From positions 12,653,001 through 12,717,000 of the forward strand of contig OX419758.1 in assembly GCA_948567375.1 (NCBI GenBank): a DNA stretch of 64,000 bases. The letters run 5' to 3'. The stretch comes from Lunularia cruciata (lineage: Eukaryota > Streptophyta > Marchantiopsida > Lunulariales > Lunulariaceae). Below are positions 31,976-44,617 of this stretch, in pieces. Made by a program: the position numbers and the translations under genes. Positions within the stretch are counted from its first letter, which is position 1, and each line of letters begins with the position of its first letter. The notes beneath the pieces were generated by a model. It saw only the letters and a list, made by a program, of their open reading frames with translations, was not told where the DNA came from and did no database searches.

Positions 31976-33189
31976 GTGTGGTATCCAAAGGTGTCAAAGT
32001 AAGCAACTCTAGAGGCTCATCCTCACACTTATCTCTTGATGGTATGAAGGCTCCACTCCAAGCATGTTGCACCAATTGATCTACATGTTGCTGCAATGCC
32101 TCCTCTAAACTCCACAATAGAACATCCAAGATGGATAGAAAAATCCCACTTGTACTCCAAATCCAAGTGATCTCCTCTGGTACTAGAGTATCCACTGCAT
32201 GGGCATTCCCCTCCAACAAGTCACCAGGCCAAGTAACTGCACAAGTGAAAGCTAAAATTGATGTTGCCATGGTCGCAGACTATAGTGAGCCAAGATTGCC
32301 ACTACTAAAGCATATTGGTAGGTGACATACTCATCCCTCAATAGACTGCCAACCTGGTCTATAGGAGGCTATCTCTTCCCAATAGTCAATACTAAAACCC
32401 GTGGGGTATAACACTACTCCTCCAACTAGCACATCATATGACTCAGCTATTGTTGCAATAGCATGAGCTCTCACCACCAAGCTATTAGTTGGATGACCAG
32501 GCTGAACTTGGACAACAAGCTCCCCACATGTGATATATTGTGTCAAACCACCACCTAGAGATGTTTGGATCTGAAATAGATACCTCTCCACATTGCTCTT
32601 TCGTAACTCTAGACCAACAACTACAACCTTCCCCAACATAAAGAGCTACACACTAGAGTCTAACAAGACTCTCTATGGTGTATAGACCTTCCTTGAAGGT
32701 CCCACCAAACGGAAATTCCCCCTTTGGTTATCCAATAAGACAACACAAGGTATGAACTGTGCTCTCTCAAAGGCCGGTCTAGCTGGCAACTCCTCCAATC
32801 TAGCCATTGTTGCCTGCCATAAACCATTGGTCGCTGAATGGATCCCATGCTCCTCAACCAAGTCAGCTCTACTACCAACCACCTCTACTCTAGTAGTAGG
32901 AACCACATCATCTCTACTCTCAGAAAGCGTGGCAGCCAACCAGAACATTGGGGTTGGCTCAACTCCCAATATAAATATGTCATTGGTTGAAAACAAAGGG
33001 CACCGCATAATCAGCTGAGCTGTCCCCAACATTGTGTTAGACTCAATCTATATAGTAGCAAGTGATTGACAAGTAGGTAGTTCATCATGCACTCCATCAC
33101 CACCTACCACACCTGCATTGGGACATCTAGGAACCATGGATGTCATCTGCAATGCCTTAGATAGTGTGAAAGACTGGGGAAGTCTGACC
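31976..33189 (-). pseudogene. M2 protease region
   Basis: The segments 33032-32673, 32639-32331 and 32270-31953 match M1 3956-5310. The active site reads DSS followed by V and a stop near 32670, where M1 has DSGAQ, so this copy cannot be active. The codon matching the M1 4731 TAG is CAA here and the one matching M1 5178 is CAG. M2 also retains the 2 bp that M1 lost. Confidence 0.8.
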
Positions 33190-34847
33190 TATCTCCCAAC
33201 CTCTCCTCTCTGTGGGTCCAACTCCACGGATGCTCCTCTAGGCTCTGAAGCACGTACAGCACTCCTAATCACTACTATAGATGCATCCACCTGTGTTGCT
33301 CCGCACATGAAGTCCAAAGCATCTCTATCACCAACATATGAGGTGGAAGCCTCAACACCTAAATCTGATCTCCTTTGAGCAATGGCCATATTAGCTAATC
33401 TCTGCTCCAACTGCTCAATCCAAGTAGCCATAGTTGTATCAGAAGTAAGTGCATGTACTGCACCCCTACTAGGTGTAGATCCTCTACCACCACCTTTACC
33501 ACCTTGTCCTCCATGAACCAAAGCTCCTCTACTACCTGCCGTAGCAACCCTACCACTCCGTAACTCCAAGTGTAGGTCAAAACATCAATCATTAGTGTGA
33601 CCAAATCTGTGGCAATGCTCACACTGTCTTTGTGTTGGTTGTGGTACACCCGAGGTATCAGGTCCATTGCCCTGAGTACACTCTCTTCAATGGTGAGGTC
33701 CACCACAAGTCCAACAAGCAACACCACCACTCATTGGCTACAATTGACCCAAAAATGAAGGTAAGAGTCTAACTCCACTAGGCCTTTCACTCGCTCCATA
33801 GGATCTAGGTTGTCCACCCTGTCCTAAAAAAGCAACTAGGTGTGGTGCACTCTGCTGCACTCTAGAAGAAGTCATAGCCGTGGATGAGGTCTCCTTACCA
33901 AATCCAAATGTCACTACTCTCTCCTCCACCATGTTGAGCTCAATATGCTCAGCCAAACTAAAGATCATTGCCAAAGTAGGCAAAGTAGCATGTAACAATG
34001 TAGCATCACAAACTCTACATTGCAACTCCTTGTCCAATATCCCATACCAAAACTGGACTACTTGGGCCTCAATAACTACCTGAGTGAAACTGATCAGCCG
34101 CCTCATGCGAGTGTATGCCTTGCGTAGGCTCTCTCCAGCCTTCCATTGGAACTCTTGCAAGCTCCTCAACTTTTTAGTTCACACTCCTTGGTAGTTCTAC
34201 CTCAAACACTAGAATAAATCCACCATGGGGTTAAACCCCAGTACCACACCGCCTCCTATAGCAGTACCTCCACTTGTGGTAACACTATCTCTAGCTAGTG
34301 CACCTCCACTAGCTCCACCAACACTACTCTAGCTAGAACTTGTAGGTACTGCCAATCTACTCCTAGCCACCAAACCTGAAGTGATAGAGACATAGTTTGG
34401 AGACCAATATTGTCTCCATAATTTGATCTCTTCCAAATGAGCTCTCCTGAACTTATGGTAGTCATCCATTGGCGGACCTTCCAGATGCTGAAACAACTCC
34501 TTCCATGCCATGAAAGGTGTAAAAAAAGTTAGGTTTTGCATCTACTGCAAATCACACCAACCATCAAACTCTTGGATGAAGTCATCCAACTCAATAGTAC
34601 CCACTGTACTAGAGTAACGCCTAGGGCCTTTAGAGACCCCATAAATCTTGTCTATGTTCCACAACAACGGTGCAGACACACCAAGTGCACTCTCAATTGA
34701 ATCAACTCTTGTATCAAATTCCAACTTAGAGTCAATCTCCTCTCTCACTAGGACCTAAGATATAGGCTGATACCAAGTACCGCTCCGACTAAACCCATTT
34801 TGTACTGCAAGGCTATCTCCTCTGGAATCCCCAAAGAAATCCATCAT
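33190..34847 (-). pseudogene. M2 Gag with zinc knuckles
   Basis: Starts at the ATG at 34847 or 34844 (MDFFGDSRGDS), which shows the gag N-terminus missing in M1. A TAG follows about 30 codons in, where M1 has CAG. Capsid-like pieces are 34748-34542, 34541-34329 and 34169-33738; the knuckle region is about 33720-33560. The reading frame is continuous with the protease. Confidence 0.82.
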
Positions 34848-35894
34848 GACAAAGTAACCGCAACCACAAACTACAACAGCAAACCAGAACCACAAACTGC
34901 AACCGCAAGGACCCCACCAAGTGCCAATACCAACTAAGCACCACCCATTAATGTAACTCTAACCAAGATAACTACACTATGGGAAAGGGCAACCTGTAAC
35001 CAACCATCATAACATGCACTCTCATGATCTGTAGGTCATCACTTCCTGCCTCACCGGAGAGAAACAAAGATAGTCTGACTAATCATCACTCCAGCCTCAC
35101 TATCAAGAGCACACCAGAGCCCCAATGCTCCAAAGTCAGGGCACCTCACACAAACATGGTGCACAAACAGGAAGTAGAGAATGGACAGGGTCCAATCACA
35201 AGAAACTTAAATGAAAACCCTCCATCTCATAAAACAACAAGGACTGACTTTGCCACCATTTGGCATTTGACATAAGAGAAGTTTGTATCTAAGTCCTAAG
35301 CTACCAGGATCACCAAGAATGGGATCAAGCTGCCTCTCCTAGCCAAAGCTACAAGTGTATAGATAATAGTGGCATAGTCACTAAGGCAACAAGTGAGGGT
35401 GGACCAATTGGCTAGGGCACCAATCTAGGAACAAGAGATCTAGGGGTCAAACCCTATTGCACACAATCTAGCAAGAAAGGTGGATTTTGCCAACCAATGA
35501 CCAAGATCTACTCTAAACTAGCTGGCTTGCTGGCCCTTCTAGGCCTTTGTAGCCTCTCATAGCCCATAGCCTTATGTCTCAAAGCCTCTAAATGCCAAAT
35601 GATGTCTTTCTTCTTGCCACTTCAAACCTCCTCCAAAATCTTGCAAAACTCTTCCAAAATCTAGTGAAACTCTTCCAAACTTGCAAAAGTCCTCCAAACT
35701 AGCAAAAGTCCTCCAAATCTAGCCAAAATAAAATATTGGTCATGACTTCACCTCCTAAGCTCAAAATCACAACCACTGCTCAAAATTTGTTCCTTTTGTG
35801 CTCAAAAATTGGCCAGCGCTTCCGCACATCGTCTGCCTTATTGCTAAATCTCCATCAAGCAATGAGCTTCTGCACAACAGGGAAAAATTGAACT
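34848..35894 (-). other. M2 leader (5' untranslated region)
   Basis: Noncoding between 5' block B and gag. The part nearest gag (35160-34850) aligns with the M3 leader and the more distal part with M4. No convincing tRNA-complementary primer site is seen after block B. Confidence 0.7.
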
Positions 35895-36177
35895 CAAAGG
35901 CTCAACATCAGAGAAGTGAGCTCTTTGGAGCTGCACTTCAAAAGTATACTCCCTAGACTCAAGCTAGGTCTAAAACTCTAACGGTCCCGCTAACAACACA
36001 CTTGACGGTGCAAACAGTGCAAAGTGACGGTGGGCTCCACCGTGAAGTCAATATCCCAAACACAAAATCTAACTGTCAAAAAGTAATCTTTGAGAAATTG
36101 TTGAAATAACTCTGACTAATATCACTGGAACTCCAATGTCCAAGCAATCTAGATATGACACTACAAATGGCATGACA
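35895..36177 (-). repeat. M2 5' block B (partial)
   Basis: Starts TGTCATGCCATTTGTAG at 36177 and follows M1 block B for about 285 bp, until GAGTTC, after which the sequences differ. No block A precedes it; the next bases are the AGTTT duplication. Confidence 0.82.
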
Positions 36178-36182
36178 AGTTT
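36178..36182. repeat. Target-site duplication of M2, right
   Basis: AGTTT, matching 26053-26057. Confidence 0.85.
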
Positions 36183-38529
36183 GTTGATAAACATCAGTAC
36201 ATACTTTCAATTCAAAAAATTAGTTTTTATTGTATCACGATTTCAATCTGTAAAAGACTGATGAAGAGCTCATTGACCAAACATAAAGCTTTAACCATAA
36301 CTGATTTTTTTTTATCATCAAGATTTGCGTCATTGATCGATGTCCCTTTAAGGGTAGCTTGTGCAATCACACTAGGTGATGCTTGGGATTCTCCTTTTAA
36401 GTGTGGAGAGCATTGGTTGGTGCAATCACACCCTACAATGCTTCTTTGGATTTTCCCTTACTTACTTTGTAGACCTTATGACTTGCCTAGTTCAGATATC
36501 TTAGGTGCAGTAGATTTCTTGTATCAATACAATGCCTAGCCCCATTTTATCTCTTTTGGCACAAGTAGGGCAGATTTCTCGTATCATTGGGGCCTAGGCC
36601 ATTTTACCTGATTTGCCCCTTTTGCGGCTTGATGAAGTCTTTCCATCTTTTGTATTTGCAATCCGTTGCTTGTTTTCATTTTAATTGATAGGTTTGTGAT
36701 AGCATTTTCTATTATAGAGGTTATATTTGTCTGTTTTGACTTCTTCTCACTACTGAAATTTAGATCTATAACCAGAATTATAACTAGAGTACAGAAAATA
36801 AATTTAATATGTGAGCACTAAAATAATTACATTCCTGTAAAGACAGAATATCTTAAATTTATAAAATAGATAATGGAGAGTGAAAAGAATTTTGACTATA
36901 ACTAAATTATTTTAGACAAAATTTCCTCATAATTTCTTGATTCCATAAATTATAAAATAGAGTAAAATATTTAATAACAAGTTTGAGTTCTTATCAAGTA
37001 TACTCTATGATATAACAGACAACAAATATATATTGCCCTATATTATTTCTTAATCATTGTCTAATAAGGTATTCAGTAAAAATATTACATATCTAAATTT
37101 ACAATCAAAAATTTTTTCTCATCTTTTGTTGCACCATTACACACTTTCTTAAAGAAAGTTCCAAGTGAGGTAACATGATTATCTATTCCAGGGAAATAGA
37201 ATAGCTCATTATAAAGTAACCCAACTTACATTGCTATAATACATATGTATCACACAATATGTTTATAAGTTATTACTCACTCGTATTGTTGTTGTAATAT
37301 ATATTACTATTACTCAATATTACAATAAAATTGAAAGTTCGTAATAATATGGCATAACAAATAAGACATATAACAATCTGCATCAAATTAAATGTATATT
37401 ATTTATATAATATTAAAGTTAAAATTACATCAAACAATGTGTTTGTTGTTATTTGATGTAATCACTACTAGGGACATAAAATTTCATAATGAATAAGGTA
37501 TAAAAGAATCTTCATCAATATAAAGTTATAATCATGTACTTACAAATCTTCTACTTGTATAAAGTTATAAATTACTATCAGAAAATACTAAAAAATGAAT
37601 ATTAAAATAACACTTATAAGAAATAGATACAATTTCTCTTCAATAAATAGTTAAACTTTATGTTCTACTTGCATTAGTCATGAATTACTATTGGAAAATA
37701 CAAAAAGCAATTCAAATATCTATGTAAGACATTAACATAATTTTTTTCAATTGATAGATTAAACTTTTCCATAATGCATTTACAACACACTTAATCTTAT
37801 CAATCATCAATCTTGTATGAATAAATTAATTTATTATTTTTATGTACTCCCCTTGAAGCTCCCATAATTAACTACAACTATGTTCAAATACATCAATAAC
37901 TTGGTCTTTTATCAAGGTATTTGTATTTTTGTATAAATATATTCATATTAGTAATTTTAGTACATGAGCACAAATTATTTATAATTTTAGTATTTTCTAC
38001 ATAATTAATAGTTTCATAATAATTAAATTGAAAGATATAGTCAATTGACTATATTTCTTTAAATCTTGTATTAATTTGCAACTAATAACACTACATACAA
38101 AAATTCCCAAAGATGAAATACTCTTCACTTTCTTATTATCTATCATAAATTTATTATAAAACCATAATAATAACTACTAATAATATTAATAGTACATAGT
38201 AATAATTAATTTATGATCATTAAAACTAACAAGGAAATTTATTATAAAAGTCAATATTTTGACTTATAATATGTCCTAAACAAATGGAAGGTTTAATATA
38301 ACAAAAATGAGATGATATTAAGCACTTTTAGAAGATACAAGGTTTAATAGTAATATTATTTAGCATTTCTAATTTAATGTTGATGATCTTGTATCATGTC
38401 AAATTTTACATAAATTATTTTCTCATTGAATAAATTACATTATTACAAAATTTAATTATAAAAAAATCAAATTTAACTAAAAATCATTCTTTTATCTCTC
38501 AACCTGGCATATAAAAAATAAATTAAATT

Positions 38530-38531
<2 letters not shown>

Positions 38532-38572
<41 letters not shown>
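38532..38572. repeat. (TA)n microsatellite
   Basis: About 20 uninterrupted TA units. Confidence 0.95.
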
Positions 38573-38573
<1 letters not shown>

Positions 38574-38754
38574 CTATAACCTTGATATATCTTGAATGAA
38601 ATAGTTAAAATACCTAAATGCACATCACCAAATCACTATGAAGTGAAAAATAATTAGCATGAAAAAGTCTCACAATTTATACATGTAACAAGGAAGTAAA
38701 TATTTTTTAAATAGAACATTACATACATGTTTAACATGATGGTTTATCCTTTTT

Positions 38755-38864
<110 letters not shown>

Positions 38865-40100
38865 CAAAGATACACAAAATAAAGTAAGGAACAAAAACAA
38901 AATTTTTATTTTTTATAATTATTAATTATTCATATATGTAATATTCTATAATTAATCCCTTTTTTAAATGTGTTTTATTTCAATTTTTCAGATAATTGAA
39001 TATTATCTTGTCTATCTTCAAACTGTCTTGTCTTAGTATATAAGCTGAGGTAGTCCATGGTCACCAAAATGTACATATAATGATACTAAATGTACACCAA
39101 AAACCTATATTGAAGAATACTATATTGTCAATTGCTCTATTAATTGGAGAATGCATAAGGTTCAAAAAGCAAAAGTTACCCATTAAGGATCTCATTTATG
39201 ATCCAATCTTCATTAATCTATAGCTTATGATGAGGTCCATTAAAAAAGTAAGAACAAACATTTTTTTGAGAGGTCTATTGGGTAAAATATGTGATATATT
39301 AAAATTAAGAAAGTTAAGAAATCCATAATAAAATAAGTATAGAAAATCAAGCTTTGCAAAATAGCAAAAGTATATATAGTTTTATAACAAGAACTATAAA
39401 TAGGGTATGTTTCTCATCAATGGAATGAAGGGAGGAATTATTTATTTTTTAATAGTTTTCCATGCAACTTAAGCTTCAATAACCAAGATATAATTTGAGA
39501 TCCTTATTTTATGATCCTTTTTGCACTCATTCTTAGTTTGAAGAACTAGCAAGATGGAGATTTTAAGGTGATTAGATTGCAATTTCAAACCTCATCTATT
39601 TCTTTATTTTTAAGCGGTGACTTACTTTGGCTTAAATCTTATTAGATTGAATTATAATCATTTTTATTTTCATCAAAATTGATCTATTTAAAAGTTTAGG
39701 ATATGAAAAAAATTAGGATCATTATATATATATTCAATACTTATCTCCAAACTAAACTAATGTTACTTATCTTAAATTATCTTGTTAATAAATCTTGAAT
39801 AGTTAGTTTTTGCTTCTCTTATCTTTTTAATATTCCATTTTATTTTTAACAATGAAAAGTACCTAATTTATACTCCAAAATCTAAAAAATTTGAAGTAAA
39901 GACTTGCTTAAATTTAACATTGTATGATATTGAATTTATATAATCTTTGATTTTAATACTCAACTCCTATAGTCTTTTAAAATATAAAATAATTATTTAT
40001 GAATGTTAGATAAAAGAAAATAAACACTTTTTAAAAGTTGGTGTGGAGACCCACCTTTGCAATATTAATCCATTTATTTTTTTGTTTTTTTGTAGTTAGT

Positions 40101-43100
40101 GAAAAGCTAGTAAGATATTAAGACTAGAAATATGACAGGGCTACTTATCATTGTTAGAGAAGGAAATCATGCACATGATAAGATGATGATGTAGGAAAAT
40201 GTCCAAGATAACTAAGCATCACAAGAGAGAAGATTCTTTGTTATCATTATCCTTGTTGTAATGACCTTTGGGGGTTTGATCTTGACCATTGTTGTAGTCC
40301 TTTTGATCACGACCTTTGTGATCATGAATCTTTGTCACTTATGACATTAAGGATGACGTTTGGGAACAAAGAATACCTTATGAAATGACATCACTAGGAG
40401 ATATCATTGGCCTACTAGTCAATCAGTCTTGGAGATTTCAAAAATGGCTAAAATGCACCACCAAGCAAAGGATAAAAAGTGATGACCATTTGCATGTGCT
40501 AAGACGCTTGCATGCATGAACAGTGAAGCTTCAGCCAAAAAGTACATGCCAAATTCCAAAATGGTCAGACCCCAACTATAAAATTGCATCTTGGCTCACA
40601 TAGCAACTTCTTTTCACTTCACTTATTTCCAAAATCACATGTGGAGTCTTAGGCAATTTCATTGATGAACATGAGAGTTGAGAGTTGGAGAGTGGAGAAT
40701 CTGAGAGATTGGGCAAGTGGGTGTTCATGGTAGCTTGCAATTGTTGAAAAGGGATTGTGAACAAGCATGACGGTGATTCAACCAAAGAGACAAGGAGCAC
40801 CACCAAAGGTGATTCTAAAATCACTTGAAGTGAGTAAGTGGACAAAATATTGTAGAGATAAATATATATGTGCCAAAAGACTAGACTTCTTGTTGTAGAA
40901 TTGGGGATTGAGTGATCTAGACATGATACTAGAAATCAAGGACAACATGGACCCAAGCTTAGAATTGTTAAGGAGTAATGTCTTTGCTTGGATAGAAGCT
41001 CAATGGAGGAAAGTGCTCAAGCCAATGGTCAAATCTCCTCCCAATGCAATGACCATAGACATCCTATGCGCATGTGCCAAGGGTAAGCTCAACATAAAAA
41101 TGAAGACTCATTTTTGGAGAAGAATTCAAGCAATGGATGGCAAATTGAGAGATATAAAGACCTCAAGTAAAGAGCTATTTTTGAAGTAGTGGTGAAACTA
41201 TTCAAGTTAAAAAAAAGAACATGTGCCAACTTGAGTTAGGCTATCTTCTTTCGATATCTTCACATAGGATAAGGTGGCATCATCATGTCATTTTCTGTGA
41301 TTCACTGCTACCTTGGTATGAAGCTACTCATGAAGGAAGAGAAGAAGAAGTTCCTTTTGCATTTTTATCCTAAGCAATACTTTTATATGCACTCAAGAGA
41401 AAACATAGAATACAAGAAGTATAGGGTGGCCAACTAGAAGTACACAAAATTGAAGGACACATATGTTCATGTAGAAGAAGTGTAAAACACTTTAGGATAC
41501 TTGCAAAAGAAGAACAAGTTGGCGTCATGATCAAAGGTACCAACAACAAGGAAATGGAAGGCACAAGTAGTGAACAACTCCATTTAAGAAAACCAATGCT
41601 ATGTTGTGGTTTGCATAGCCAATGAAAGATAAGTTTGGTATGGTTGATATTCATATTATTGGAGTAGATTGTATGAAAAATCTGGAGGTTGAGCTAATGC
41701 AATATGAGTAATTTATGTACATTTAAGTGATTAGCCATGTGGATTAGGATATTATCATTTTCAAGGGCTTTGATGTATATAGCTGATGGGGATTTCATAG
41801 ACAAAGGAGGTGTTTAGTCTTAGGAGTCTCAAGTGAAAAGAGGATATTGGAAAGTGAGAGTTATAGTAGAGTATGGGAGTTAGAGTATGAGAGGAAGAAT
41901 TTGAACCAAAGATGTTTTGAACCCGTTCTACCACTCCCAACTCATTTTCTCATCAAGCTTCAGATTTTATGCCATGATCACTTTTGAGCTTAGATAGCTT
42001 TTTAGGCCTATGTTTATGGCATCAATCATGTAAACCTTAGGTTCTATTATCCTTCTTGTGCTTGCTTATAGACAAGTCCAGGACTTGAAAATTTATGTGC
42101 TTTTGTAGAAAGAGGACTAAATGTTTTTCAAGGACTTCAAAGTAGAGTTACGGGTTCCATGTATCTAATGGCTAAAGGAGATATGGTAAAGCAACAAAAT
42201 TGCAAGGAATTGGATCCCAACATACAAAGTTTGAAGTTTTTGGGGATTGAGGAAGTTAAGAAAATGCATTCAAGGTGAGAAGACCATGGCTTCAAAGAAG
42301 AGCCATGAAGAGCTAACAAGGTAGATGTTTGGGGATAAAAATCAAGGCATTTGAGTACAATTTGAGTGGAATATGATAGATTGAAGCAAGGGGGGTCAAA
42401 TTCATACATAAGTGCACAAACTAGAGGATTGTGAGAGTTTTATCATTGATTTTTATGATCTATTAATGGAATTAGAGTATACAAAATAATGGTCAAGTTG
42501 AGTTCAAGAAATTCCACATTTAAGTCAATCTCAAATTTTATCTGATCAAAATTGAAGTTGGAGTATTGGAAATCAAGATGTTGGAAAAGAGATTATGATC
42601 ATGTTTGGGATTTTAGTCACTTCTCAAGTTTTGGTCCATTATTGTTGGTGGTTAGGTCTTGTACATTTGTGCAAAGGTTTCATGTGAATTCTTGTGCAAT
42701 GGTGCAATCCAAACTTGTAGTGAAGAATATGGGGATGTTAAGGAAAAGAGGAATGATGGTATAATCCTTGTACGGCCAGGTGTTCACTTGGCTTGGGGAG
42801 GAATTGTCATGAAGATTTTCTTAGTTGGTCATAAATCCACTAAGATATGGGAATCCCCTATAGACATATATCCTTGGAGATAACTCTTAGGTCTATCATT
42901 CTCGCAAAAAGTTTGGTTTCCTTGGTATGTTCCTTTTCAAACTGGTAAAATATTCCTATGGGTAGGTTTATTATACAACCTACCACTTAAGCAATCAATG
43001 CAATGAGTACCCAAGGAGCATTGACCCATAACATAACATGCATAACTAAAAAAAGCACTTGGATATCACATATAATTAGGGTTGATGTTATCTTTATTAA

Positions 43101-43483
43101 GCCTGATTCCTTTGGCACTTAGGCTTGGATTAGTGATACAACTTTGGGAGAAGACTAACCAATTTCTATAGTTACAACTACCAATCTTAGCCTATAGGCT
43201 AAAAAGTAGCTACAATAGATAGTTGAATCTGCCTTCAAAAGAATCCACTATTGTCACGGATTTTAGGTGGAAAATTACCCCACAATGGGAAGAATAGCCC
43301 TCTTAAATAGCTACTCTAACCCTAAAAAGAATGTTTTATCTACCCAAATCACTTCTCTAATTGCAGTTGCCACCTTCTTTGCATGCTTGCACCATAAATG
43401 CCAGTTGGCTCTCCTCCTTAGATGCTCCTACTCTAGATACACATATTTTGATAGTCAAAATGCCACCAAAGTCTTTAATTACT
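40101..43483. other. Unclassified region before M3
   Basis: Composition is closer to decayed retroelements than to the desert. The plus-strand frame 40908-41189 (93 codons, including MDPSLELLRSNVFAWIEAQW) and 42552-42883 are open but match nothing I recognise. It could be an ancient element fragment. No LTR, primer site or RT motif is visible. Confidence 0.35.
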
Positions 43484-43931
43484 TGTCATGCCATTTGCAG
43501 CATTGCACCTAGATTGCTTGGACTCCAAAGTAGTAGTGTTGGTAGTTAGAAGTATTTTGGCAGTTACTCATAGACTACTTATTGACGGTGAGATTTTGTG
43601 TTCAAGGTATTGACTACATGGTGAGGCACATTGTCACTTGCACCCTTTGTAATGTTGGGTGTGCCATTAGTGGGACCATTAGGGTTGGAGACCTAGGTTG
43701 AGACCAAGGAGTATACTTTTAAAGTTCAACTCTAAAGGGCTCACTTCTTTGTTGTTGAGCCTTTGAGTTCTTGACTATGGTGGATAGAGGCCGATGAGCA
43801 TCACCTAAAGTCTCTTAGCTAGAGTGGGTGTGGCTTGACTATAATCAGTGCTCAGTTGTTGGCAGATTATTGAGTGAGAGATCAAGTACTAAGTTGATTG
43901 AGTGTGATTTGAGTTGTGAACAAACTAATTA
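43484..43931 (+). repeat. M3 5' block B
   Basis: Homologous over its length to M1 block B, ending AACTAATTA. It is followed directly by leader, not by block A, which shows that the 5' and 3' ends of the element are not the same repeat. Confidence 0.85.
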
Positions 43932-44617
43932 CATCAAAGAAGTGAAGTCAAGGGGAAATTGGGTGTAGAAATGAAGATGTTGGTGGTATCTCCAAGCCTT
44001 GCTGACTCTTGGTAGCTTGATCATTGTTCAAATTTTCCTTGATAGTGATCATGTGCATAAGCTTTTTCAAATTGATGCAGATTTGGCAATGAGGCAGACA
44101 ATGTGCGGAAGTGCTATCCAAATTTCCTTAAAAAGAGAGTCAATCTCAAGCAATGGTGTTTGTTTTGAGCTATGGAAGTGAAAATAGGACCAATTTGGTG
44201 CAAATTGAGCTCAAAGGGCAAAATTGAAGGTGGAATTTGGAACCCATTCTCTCAAATTTGTGAGTTGGAGAACCCTTCTATTCTATACTTCCTATTTGTG
44301 CACCATGTTTGTGTGAGGTGCCTTGACTTTAGAGCGTTGGTACTCTAGTGTGCTCTTGATAATGAGGTTGGAGTGATGACCAATTAGACTACTTATGTTT
44401 CCCTCCGGTGAAGCAAGAAGTGATGACCTACAAACCGTGAGAGTGTGTGTTGTAATAGCAAGTTATAGGTTGCCCTTTCCCCTAGTGTAGTTATCATAGT
44501 TAGAGTTACATTAGTGGGTGACATTTGGTTGGTGGTGTTGGGACTTGGTGGTGATTCTTAGTGGGGTACTTATGGTATTTACGGTTGCGCTTTGCAATTT
44601 TTGGTTACTTTGTCACA
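43932..44617 (+). other. M3 leader
   Basis: 686 bp, noncoding. The distal half aligns with M2 35160-34850. No recognisable tRNA primer site follows block B (CATCAAAGAAGTGAAG). Confidence 0.65.

Larger units (their letters stand above)
26058..36177 (-). mobile_element. M2: complete but decayed methyltransferase/PHD retroelement
   Basis: Complete from end to end and flanked by AGTTT duplications. In element orientation: block B (36177 to about 35895, its 3' part deleted or replaced), leader, gag start at 34847/34844, protease, methyltransferase, RT, RNase H, integrase, PHD (stop at 26867), 3' UTR, block A (26700-26594), block B (26591 to about 26147) and block A' (26146-26058). Without the 691-bp solo LTR and its 5-bp duplication the element is about 9.4 kb. 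Many in-frame stops are present, and its AT content is higher than in M1, as expected of an older copy. Confidence 0.9.

Noticed and set aside
34765-34790. TGGTATCAG on the minus strand just before the M2 gag homology, like a tRNA-Met primer site
   Set aside because: It is coding: it reads Trp-Tyr-Gln in frame within the first 30 codons of gag, with the ATG upstream at 34847/34844, and M3 shows the same frame.
36261-36539. 92-codon plus-strand ORF
   Set aside because: Made largely of two imperfect repeats, with no domain, in AT-rich desert.
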